From positions 102,559,906 through 102,623,905 of the forward strand of contig OY804577.1 of NCBI GenBank assembly GCA_963680875.1: a DNA stretch of 64,000 nucleotides. Reading direction: 5' to 3'. Under the pieces are notes generated by a model. The model searched no databases. It was not told where the DNA came from and worked only from the letters and a program-made list of their open reading frames with translations. The DNA is from Bathymodiolus brooksi. Taxonomy: Eukaryota; Mollusca; Bivalvia; Mytilida; Modiolidae. A program made the translations under genes and the position numbers. Of this stretch, positions 34,901 through 46,900 are shown piece after piece (positions within the stretch are counted from its first letter, which is position 1; the number at the start of each line of letters is the position of its first letter).

Positions 34901-37900
34901 AATTATGTGATCGTCTCGGTCCAGTAAATTTTCAATCAGCTGATCAGGATAATTAAGTGCCGACTGATGTTCACCTGTGTTGATTATCTCATGGTGATTA
35001 TTTTATTTGTTCCTAATTGACCAATTCAAGTGTAGAACATTCTAGTTTAACGAAATCGATAATTATTTTCCAGTATCTTTAGTATAAAAAGCTTGTACTC
35101 CACGTTTATTCAAATTACATGTATTGTGAGATGTAATGCAACCGCCATTTTTTACTATAACCCCGTCCGCATGCTCGTGTTAGATGGAAAAGCTATATTT
35201 AGATATTTTGTGACAATAATTTTATATTGTAAAACGATCCACCCTGTGATTTTTTTTCAACAACATACATTTTTATAGTATATATTTTATTATACAATTC
35301 AATATTGAACTGATTTTCGCTACCACTTCAATCATTGAATATTATTGATTTTTTTCGGATGTTGAACATTTTTTCCCTGGAATTGCACCCCTTGTTAGTA
35401 TACTTTTATTCCCCAAGAACATCGATGATTTCAGTCTTCTTATTCAGAAAAAAAAACCTACAGCAAATGCAAGGTATACTGTAAACAAAATCGTCATTTT
35501 TATCGAGATTTTTTTTTAGGGATTCCAGATTTTTTTAACTTCATCCTTGTATAGGTCGATGTGGACGATAGGTCGAAGCCAGCGTGTTGAGGAAAAAAAA
35601 TATTGACCTATCGTTCGTAAAATACGGTAGTATTATTTTCTGCTACTCCTGGGGTACCCTCAGGGGATAGAAAACAGACATAGTATTATTTTCTGCTACT
35701 CCTGGGGTACCCTCATGGGGATAGAAAACAGACGTAGTATTATTTTCTGTTAGTCATTAAATGTCATTAAAATATTATTTTTTTTAACACACACTGTAAA
35801 TTCATGAACATTTACTAAAAATACTTTTTTGATAGATTTTGAGGAATGAGGAGCAATGTTTTTTCTTTGATTTAGCCATTTGAATTAATCTAAGTTACAT
35901 TAAGCATGAGTGGAAGACAGTTACTTGAAATTAGTTTTGTTTTTGCGATAACAAGGTGGGTTATGGTGTTTTACACCACTTTTTCAGTTATATCGTGGCG
36001 GTCAGTTTTATTGGTGGAGAAAACCTGAGTACCCAGAGAAAACCACTGACAAACTTATCACATAATGTTGTATCGAGTACACCCCACCATGAAAGGGATT
36101 CAAAGGGTAGTTGTTATAAAGGCAAGATATAATACATTATAATAAATTAATTACAATTTATATATTCTTTTAACCAGGTTGATAGTAACAAGTGTAGATC
36201 AGCACCAAATACACCTCTTATACAACAAGAACCAACTAGACAACTGACAGCTCTAAAAGTCCTCCAGTTGGACACGTCTAGAGATGTTATCAATCCTCCC
36301 AGGTATGTTTTCATCTACAGTCTAGTCCAGTCCTCAAGATGAGCACCGGTCTCCCGGCACAAGATCAGTAAAACTTTGTTCGGACCAATAAATTTTTCAG
36401 TATTTTATTTAGACCTACAGTGCTCCCTCGTTAAACCTCCACCTTCTGTACAGTTGGTAGTTTGGCGGTATAACGAGTTTGGCGATAAACTGAGTAACAT
36501 TGAAAACCGAAAGTTATGTGATCATATGAAAAGATAAACATTCAACTCGACTGACATGCATTTTGCACTTTTACAAATACATAAGTATAAATAATACATG
36601 TTTAATAAATAAATAAATTAGAATGATTATATTCACAACGGAAATGTCCTGTACAGTTTGCAGATCTTTGTCAATGTTGACAAATTCTTGAACCGTCATT
36701 TGTAGTTCGGGACATCAAGGTCATTATAAACACGTGACAGCAACAGTTCATCTTCATTTGTGGGGTTATTGGAAGATCCCATTTAATTGTCAAATTATCC
36801 GCAATTTGTTGTTATGTTAATTTTTGGATTTTCCTTTGCATAACTTTGTCAAATTATCCGCAATTTGTTGTTATGTTAATTTTGGATTTTCCTTTGCATA
36901 ACTTATAATTGCACGTTTTTGTTTGTCGTCTAATTAATTACACTTTCTCTTCAAGCACGACATTTTTATGACAACTAATTAAATTACAAATTTTACTCAG
37001 GATTAAAAGTACAAATGTAATCACTAGAAAAGTAAATACGGGTAATTATTCTAATCAAAACAACTGATCACCTGTTCTGACCCTCAACTATGAGATCAAT
37101 GACCGTGTCCGATGACCAGTTTTGACATTCCATAATTACCGATCAATACACAGCTGTCAAAAGGTAGTTGTGGTTTGTATTAACGGGGGAATTTAAATTG
37201 GTTTTACGACTTTGTGTCTGAAAACCTGTGGCGGATGGCGGTAGCTGAGTTTGGCAGTGTAACAGGGTATTTTTAATGGGGGAAATCGGGACAGATGAGA
37301 ATTTTGGCGATAGGCGAGGTTGGCGATAAAACAGGAGGTGATAGACCGAGGGAGCACTGTATTTAGAAATAAATTTTAACAATTTTATTCGGACCAGTAA
37401 ATTCAAATGTTCATTTCAAGGACTACTAGTCCACTTATAATGAAATCGGTTATAATGGAAAAAATTGGTTATATTGAACAGATTATTTATTCCCATCAAC
37501 CTTCTTGAATATATATGAGGTCTGGTTATATTGACGTTTGGTTATAATGAAAAGATTTTATATCCCCCTTTAGTTTCATTGTAAGTGGACTAGACAGTAT
37601 AACTAAATCATTATTTGCTTTAAATGCTGTATTTAAACAATATAAACCTACGATCGTGCCTCTGAAGTTTATATCTGATTACTGATTATTTATTGATTCA
37701 TCACCTGTATAAGTTGTAGAAGACACGTTTGGTATGTCTTACTTGATACTTTCCTTTCAAATTTTACCCTAGTTTCCTGTTCTTGTTATCTAAAATGATA
37801 CCATTGATGTAAGCTTAAAAAAGAAATATGATCCTCTGAATAGCTACATTTTAATAGTCTTTTCTTTGATTTATTTAAAACTGGCCATGTTTTTCATCAA

Positions 37901-40900
37901 TATAATGATTGTATTAAAAGACAACATTGGAATAAAGACCAGCTAACAAAAGTCAGTTATTTCATAACTTAACATGGTTAAGATTCTTAAGACATAAAAA
38001 AAATCTAAATACAAAATGAAATAACATAATTGTGGGTAGTATTAGATACTGTGAATTCATTTAATTTCGTTGGTACCAATTTTCGTGGATTGGGAAAAAA
38101 AAGACATTTCGTGGGATAGTTAAATTCGTGGATTGCCGATTACAAAAAATAAAAAAAAGGTTTTGAAATACTTAAATTCGTGGATTTTCACTTCAAATTC
38201 ATAGATTTTGTGTGTCGCGATTCTACGGTAAAGTGTTCAATTTAAGTAAATTTACAAGTACGCCAAACAAATATGGATCATTGTTGTACATTATCAGCTT
38301 GTTACAATTTTGATAATTATTTGAATGCATAATTAATACTTCTTTGAAGAAGCCCACAAATTAAATCAATAACATCCAATCAGAAATAATTTGTAATCAT
38401 CGAAAGATGATCAAAAGATAAGAAGCGGGCATACAATGTTTACATCCCAAGCCGTGAATCTACTCATTGAGCAACTTGTCATAAATACAGAGAAAATATT
38501 TTTGACAGTACCATTTACATTTGTTTCTTAATATTTCACAAAAAGGGTATGTTTTTTGCTAAACTTCACACTAGGAGTCAAAACTTAAATTATAATTATT
38601 TGTACTCTACGGGAACATGACATGCCATAAATGATGCATATAAAAAAAGTTGTATTAATTAAATGATAAAGAAAAAAAGGTGTGAAATTTATGTCACAGC
38701 AGTTAAATATCATGTGTCAGCAAATTAAAATCCTGACCTCCGGGCGTATATGATACCAGTATACCGACCGTTAATCAGATTATTGTCAATCAAAATGTGT
38801 ACACAGCAATTATAAAAGGCGACAATAATGTTAGTATGCGTATGTTAATATTGTTTTTATTTATGTCTTAAAGTACTGTTGAATATTATTGATGTGAAAT
38901 AATAAAATATATAATAGTGAGTTTTGTCTACTAGTATAGTAGAACATACCTCGTATTAGGTTGGCTTTGATGCATTGAATCAACACTTCATTAAACAATA
39001 ACAAAATACCGGAAGTTATTACCGCAAAATGTTTTCATAAATGTCACAACAATAAACAATTTATTCCAAGAGTTTACATGTTGATCAATCACAAAATGAC
39101 ACACAGGTACATTTATTTTAGATTCACAAGACATGCATTACAATTACATCATGTAACAATGTTGAATTACCTACATGGCTATAAACGTTTGTGTTGTCAA
39201 AACCTTGCTCACCGCCAACCAGAAATCAGATGGTCATTTTTTGTCGAACATTTAAATTTGTGGTTTGCTGGCACCCACGAAAACCACGAAAATTGGTATA
39301 CCACGAATAAAAATGAATTCACAGTATATACATGTCATGTCATTTTAGCCCATATATTTGTGTCAATGAATAATTGAGCACAGCCCTGTATCAGATTTTT
39401 TCTTTCCCCTCCCTCCCCCCCCAAAAAAAAAGAAAAAGGAAGAATACAATGGATTTTAATTTTGCTATTATTTTTTCAGTCCAAAAGTTACACAGCTTCA
39501 GGATATAGGCAGAAGAAGATGTAATTCTCCAAGATTTATAAAACTTAATGACTATCCTAATTTACAGCAGGAAAGTCCAGTACCTGTTTCGGAGAAAGAT
39601 TTTAATTCAACTCAAGGTCGCAATACTCCAGTGGATGATTCTCAAGAGAATACTGATTCTCAACATCATTCAACACTTTTACAGTTTTCACAAGGTTGTT
39701 CATCGCCAACACATGTTTCTTTGAATACCTCAACTTCTGTTGATCAGATTACTGTAGGACACATAGAAACTACAACACCAGTTATAAAATCTGGTGCCAT
39801 AATGATAATGCATGGACAGACACCAATAACATGTGCTGCACCTACATTTGTTGTGGTCAATAAAATGTCTAGTGCCAGTTTGACGGGACGGATTGATTCT
39901 ACCATTTTATCGTCTGCACTTCCGTCAAGTATTTGCTCTGTGGTGCAGTTGGATGTTGACAGGCCTGACAAAGTTATCTCCCCTACAAAGATTATTAATG
40001 ATATTTCAAGAGAAGTTCAAAATGAATTAACACCACCGAAGGTATCATCAACGAATCGAGTGGCGGATATTGTAGCATCATATGCTCCGTATTATCTGTC
40101 CCCTGAAATTATGAAAGAATCATCGTCGTGTCTAAGTCAACAAATGCAAGAACTTACCCCAGCAAAAAATTCTCCGCCATCTAGTCGATATAGACCTGTA
40201 GCACCAAAACCTATTGTTCTAAACACTTTCACGTCACCCATTAAGAAAGTTTCACCTTTTCTCGAGAAAGAAAAAGTAAAAAGTCCAAGGAGAAAACAAT
40301 TACAAACTAAGGCACTTTCTATACGACCAAAAGGATTTGTACCCAATAGACCTTATGTGTCACCAGTTAAAAAGGCTGCGTCAAATATTATAAATAAAGC
40401 ATTAAAACGACCTAAAGCACTGTTACCAAAACCATTTGGCATGGTGTCCTGGCCTTTGCATTTACACGTTCGGAAAAGCAAAAAAATGAAAGAAAATGAA
40501 GAAGAGGATATTTCATACTTACACGAGATAGCGACGAGTGGAAGTGAAGGGATGGAAACTGATTATATGTCAGGTGACTGTATTGATACTATGGATTTGG
40601 ATGAGGTTAAAATTTGTGACAAACCGTCAGTGTTTAGCAATCGTCAAAAACATAATTCTGGGTCCAATCGTAGTGTTGAAAGTGACGATACTCAGAGTGA
40701 GGCTGAGGATGCCAATCTTTATGATAGTCAGAATGAAGACGATGAAGATCATTTAAACGATCTTATGGCAGCCAGTTCTACAATATGGTAAGTAGTTATA
40801 TAACCTTGTAGTTTAGTAACTTCAGTTTTACGGTTGCTATCAAGACTTGGTTACGGAATTTCTGTGTCACAAATGACCATGAATATGTTACAGAATATCT

Positions 40901-43900
40901 GTAACAAATGACCATGAATATGTTCCCTTTGTCGTAATGACATCCTTTCCTCATTCATGACTTGCCACCAGATTTTTTATAAGGATGCCACTAATGGAGC
41001 AGGAACTGGTTACCCTTCTGGAACACCTGACTTCATCCTCGTTTTTTTGTGGGATTTGTGTTGCTCAGTCTATAGTTTTCTGTGTAATGTTTTGTAGATC
41101 ATTGTTTTTCTTTTTGTCATTTTTCTTTTGGCCATTGTATTGTCTGTCCTTCAATTTATAGCTTCTGGTTAGCCCTTTGGTATCTTCAAACTTTTCTTCA
41201 GCAACTAGTTTTATGAACATTATCATTGTAGAATTCAGGAATACCATATGTGTATTGTATTGTATTGTAATAAAATAACCATTATCCTCATATATTTAAT
41301 GCATATTTTGAAGATTTATAGATTTTGTCTGGAATTAAAGAAAAAAATGTGTGTAGGTATATTACAACCAAATTTTGCCTCAAATATAATATTTTCTTGT
41401 AAAAAAAAATGGTTAAGAATTGTTTTTTGACAAGAAAAATATTGATAAAAACACTGTTCCTTTACTTGAATGTGTGTCGAAGTGTAATGTTGGATAGTCT
41501 CTCATGTTCATTTACATCCATTTCTTTTCTTATTAATTAACAAATTGATATTTCTTTAAAGAAAATTAAAAATCAAAGGATGAGAGTAAAGTTTGAAATA
41601 AATAATAAAATTATGTAGAAAGCTCAGGTGAGATAATTGCGAATTTTAAGGTTTTGTGTCTCCCCTGTGCTAAAATCAAAATATATTGAACAGATATATC
41701 ATGTTTGGGAGGGGTATTTGTGAAAAATACCAGCTGAGAGACGAAATTTAGTCTCAAGACTGGTATTTTTCGCAAATACACCTCCCAAACATGATATATC
41801 TGTTTAATTACACCGAGTATTATTTAGAACACTGGCTAAATAAATAATACCTTTTGTTTGTCGTTTTCAGGAATATTCTTTTTTTTATTGTTTGTAACTT
41901 GGCAGTTGTTAAATACTATAGGACGCTTTGAACTGTTCCCTTCAGCAGGTACAGTGGTAGTATTTATACCCCTGCTCCCCGAAGAGGGAGGGGGGTATAC
42001 TGTTTTACCACTGTCCGTCCGTCCAAGATATTTTTCGTCGCATTTTTCTCAGCCACTATTGATGGTAGAAATCTGATATTTGGTCACAAGCTTCATATAG
42101 GTACCCCATATCGTGGGAAGCGTTTTTAGACCCATCAGATTCCTACTTCCTGTTTGCCGATTTTGTTGATTTTTATACACATTTAACATACATTTGTATA
42201 TGCACATTTTTCGTCGCATTTTTCTAAGCAACTATTGATGACAGGAATCTGATATTTGGTCACAAGCTTCATATGGGTATGCCATATTGTGGGAAACGTT
42301 TTTGGACCCGTCGGATTCCTACTTCCTGTTTGCCGACTTAGTTGGTTTTTATACACATTGAACATATATGCACATTTTTTTGTCACATTTTTCTCAGCAA
42401 CTATTGATGGCAGAAATCTGATATTTGATCACAAGCTTCATATAGGTACCCCATATCGTTTGAAGTGTTTTTGGATCCGTCAGATTCCTACTTCCTGTTT
42501 GCCGAAGAGCCGGGGTATCATAAGTGAGCATTAGCTCACAGTTCATCTTGTTCAATTTGTTTTGTTAGACGTTTTCGCAAATACCACGGCAGAGGGAAAA
42601 AAGTTAAATCTTTTACTTCGGAAAACTTCCAGATTTCAAATTTGATTAATCACGTTACTTTACGTATAAATGTAAAGAAGAAATATTCCGAATGAATTTG
42701 GCGATTTGATGCACGCGAGGGTAAAAAAGTTAAATCCTCATGCAAATACACCGGCTATATATATTAACCAATCAAAATCCAGGATTCTTATATAAGGTGT
42801 AATTAATATATATATACAAATATTTTTTACTTGTTGGCTCAGAGTCAGGATAATGTGTTTAAGAGCATTGGAATGGAATGTCTACCTAGGGACTGTACAT
42901 GTTGTTTTATTAAGCTAGGACTAAAAAATCCAATTAAGCGTGTAGGTTTAATACAAAACAGACCACATTAAAAAGTTAAATAACATTCTTTCACAGCTAA
43001 CATTTTGCCTTCGCAGAAAATCTTACATACATTTGTTACTATCTTGACAAAAGCTGTAGTATAACCAACAATAATTCTTTGTAACAGGGTTTCTTTATGT
43101 TAACTTATATCATTTGATGCCTGACCTTGCAACTAAATCATAACTTTCAAATATTGTCGAGATATTTGTAGCAAATGCTACCGGTATATATGATCCAATT
43201 AATTAGAAAAAAAATTATGACTTCTTTTAAATGTTGTCTGTCAAAAACCAAATGCTTTGGAGATTTATTAGTAATATTGACATGAGTGTGCTGAAGTATT
43301 TTTTTCAATGATGGTGTTCCTCAAGGAATTATTTTGGTCCTTTACTCTTTCTTTGCTGTGTTAATGATATGTTGATAAGCATCAACATCAGACTGTAAGC
43401 TTCAATAGATGCCAACGAGAGCAGTATTCTCTATTTATCAAAAAGGTATATTCAAGATAAAAATTTATTTACTGAAGAGCAAAATGCTTGTCACTGGACA
43501 CAGTAAATACAGTTCTTATGCAGTGTTAATTTGATTATTCCTGTTCGTCCTGGTTTGCTGACATATCCCAAACTCTAAGAAATAACACTGTAGAATACTG
43601 TGTCCTGGAAGTTGTTGAGGCTCTTTCTTAATGTATCTTAAGTCCTAGAGGGTGTATGACGTCCCAAGGGGTGTATGTCTATATCATGACAGCCAGTCTG
43701 AAGGTGTGTAAGACTTTTGCTAGTCTCTTTTATTTAATCTGACTATCTAAAATCCAAAGACACTCAGAATCTGGTCACCTGATCAGGTTATCTTTCTTTA
43801 CATTCAAAGGTTCTTTATCTGTGGCTTGAACTATGACCTCTGACATGACTTGATACAGAATGTTGTTTAATCGTTATGAATCGTCTGAAATTTAAATAAT

Positions 43901-46900
43901 GTTTTAACTAGAATTATCCTGTGAACCTTCTAAGGCAGATGGAAGACAGTTGTAAAAGCAAATAAAACCTCTTGAGAACCATTCTTCTTTCATTTCTATC
44001 AAAATATTTAATATTGAGGAGTATTCAGATGTTCCTTTAAGTTTTGACATTTTTTTACATTCTCATTTCAGTTTTGCATCTCAAAGACAGAGTGTAAAGG
44101 ATAAAGAACCCAGAAGAAAAGGCATGAACAAGAAAGATACAACTATAGCCATGCTGGCTCCTGATTTATTAAAAGTAGACCCTCATGTAAGATCATTTTT
44201 ACTATTTGTTTTATTTCCACAGTCTGAAACCGTGTTTCAAAATCAAAGTTAGTTCAAATGAATTGAGCTCTTTGAAGTACAAATGGAGACATGTTTCTCT
44301 TTTATTGTTATCCTTGGTTGTCTAATAGGAAACAAGGTACATCTGGGTTTTTTTATTGTCTTACCAGTTAATTACTCTTGTACATTTGAGTTATCGTGGT
44401 GACTTATTAGAAATGAAGCATTTTTTTTTCTTCAAACAATTCAGCTAAAATTTTGATTTTATACCACACAGACATACTGGTAGATCACATCCATCTTTTA
44501 AAACCTTATATAAATCACATCCAAGTTTCAGAACCTTGAATAAATTAAATCATTGTTTCAGAATCTTTTTAGCTCAAATGGCCAAAGGATATATGAACTA
44601 TATATCAGATGTCGTCTGTTGTCGACATCTTTTCCCATTTTGAATCTACTCCACTGAATTCACTGTTTCAAAGTAAACAAAATTTTGATGGTATCATCCT
44701 CTCATATCCTTTTCAGAAATATGTCATACAAACCACTGGAAACTCGTAATCCATAATTTAAGTAGTAGTTATTGTAATTTTAGAGGGTTTACTCTTAATT
44801 TAAGTGTTTTTTTGGCCTAAAAAATAATAGGGACCAAATTTTTTTTAAATTATAATTCTTTCCTGAAACTACTGAACCATTAGACAGAAATCAAGCTTAG
44901 CTTGCAGAGCTCACCAAACCAGGCGATATGGGCGAAGTTCTCACCCTATATTAGCTGAAATCGCCCTCCCTTGACTTCAAAGCGAAATTAGTCACCTTTC
45001 TTGCAAATAATCTGTGTTTTATGGTAAAGGTAATTGACAAAGCAATTGTAATCAATGTTAAAATACATAAGAATGAGAGAGAAAAAGGCTTTATTCAAGC
45101 AATAAAGAAAATTTAACTTGTTGAGACAAAAGTCAAAAGAATCACGGCAAATTCCAGATAAAAATTAAATCCCAAATGTAAAATAATCAAACACACGCTT
45201 CCTGTACCAAATGTGTTGTTGGATTGTGTTATATTTTTTTTTATTATTTAACACAACTTGAGTTATTTGTAGCTTTTTCAGGTAAACAATCAACTTGTCA
45301 AGTTTTAAACATGGCGGCTTTATAATATAAACAAGGGGAGGGAACTGGAATTTTAATGTAATATGTAATATTACAGATTTTATAGCAATAAATAGCTTAC
45401 CACTATAAATTCTGAGACGCTCCCACAAGCGACCTTCACCCACAGTAGTTGAAAACCACCATCAAAATAACATTGAGATACTCCCTCAACACCGGATATA
45501 TCCCAACAATTAACCCATAAACCTCATTCCATTTCCTACTGCGATACAACACACACGCTAATTTCGTGCAGCAGCAGATTTACAGAAACCAAGATAACTT
45601 TATCATTGTTTAAATTTTAAAATTATTTGCTTAATACTATATATATACTAGTATTTAATTTCATTATTACTGCTTTTACCGAGGTAAAATAGTGAGTATT
45701 TAACTGGTAAGTTATGGATTTTGATAACTTACAAAGTGTGAATAGTAGTGTAAGTGATACTTTGCCCTTCGAGGCAATTAGTATAACGGGTAGAGATTGT
45801 TTCTGGGATGGGTCTGTGCCTAATCCTTTAGTGTCGGTTGGTAGCCCAACCCTGTCCGTCTCTTCCATTATACCTGAGCCTTCGGGAGCAGGTGCGAGAG
45901 TCGGCGGTCTTGCGGGCCCAGTTCCGTCGAGACCAAGGGTGGGTATACCAACCTTGTCCACTGTTACCCATACTGTTTCCAGACCAGTAAACACTACAGG
46001 GTCTTTTTCTTCAGCACCTGGTTCTTCTATGGGTTTGAACCTTCCTGGTTCTAGACCACCAGTTTTTTCACATGGATACTGCTTACCGGGTCCTTCCATA
46101 CCTCCTGTGCAGACTTGGGCTCGTCCACCATGGGCTGTACCCACCCAGTCTTATCCTGGCTCTCAGGGTGTTAACCCCTTTGCTTACTGGCCTCAGCCAG
46201 TTCATTTCAGTCAGGATACCTTTAGGACTCCGGTTACTTGTAGTCAGTCTAACTCTTCTTCTGTCTTACAGAATTCAGAGTTGGTTAGTTCTTTTAAGGA
46301 GGTTTTATCTGACTTTAAGAAGTCAATCTCGGTTGATTTGGCTACCATTTCTTCCAGGATTTCTTCTTTGGAAGCTGGCCATCGGCTCTCACTTCCCACT
46401 CCTGGTGAGGAAGTATCCGATCTTATTTCCATGGCACCAGGAAGTCAAGAAGCTACCTTCCTCAGTGAAGATGAGCACGAGGATGGTGAGTCTTCAATGG
46501 CTAGAGTTTCGGATAAGGTTCCCTTGGCTCATCGGACTAAGTCTATCACATCTACGGATGTTGGTTCCCCTAGGGAATCGGAGGCAGAGGATTCTTCTGT
46601 GTCTTCTAAAGACCAGTTGAGGGCTCGAGTTTACTCTCTCTTGCGAGAAGTTGCTCATGTGCCCCTGTCTTCTCCTCCTAGACTTAAGAAGTCTAATTCT
46701 TTCTTTGAGACTTCTTGTGGTTTGGTTCAGGAAAAACCTAATACTTTTGGTTCTTTTCCTGAATCTAATCATGCTTCTTCGGCACTTCAGTTGGTGAATA
46801 ACTCTCTTTCAGTGAAGGCTAATGACAAGTCTTCTCAGGGTTCTTCTTTTTCTGGTTTTGGTGCCAGTTCTTTTCCCGGTAATTTTAAGAGTAAAGATTT

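Noticed and set aside
39078..39377. Short ORF just upstream of exon 19
   Set aside because: It lies mostly inside the TIR element and crosses its end; no similarity to any protein I know.
45623..46144. Minus-strand protein overlapping the DIRS gag ORF
   Set aside because: Gly/Pro-rich shadow of the gag frame with no family similarity.
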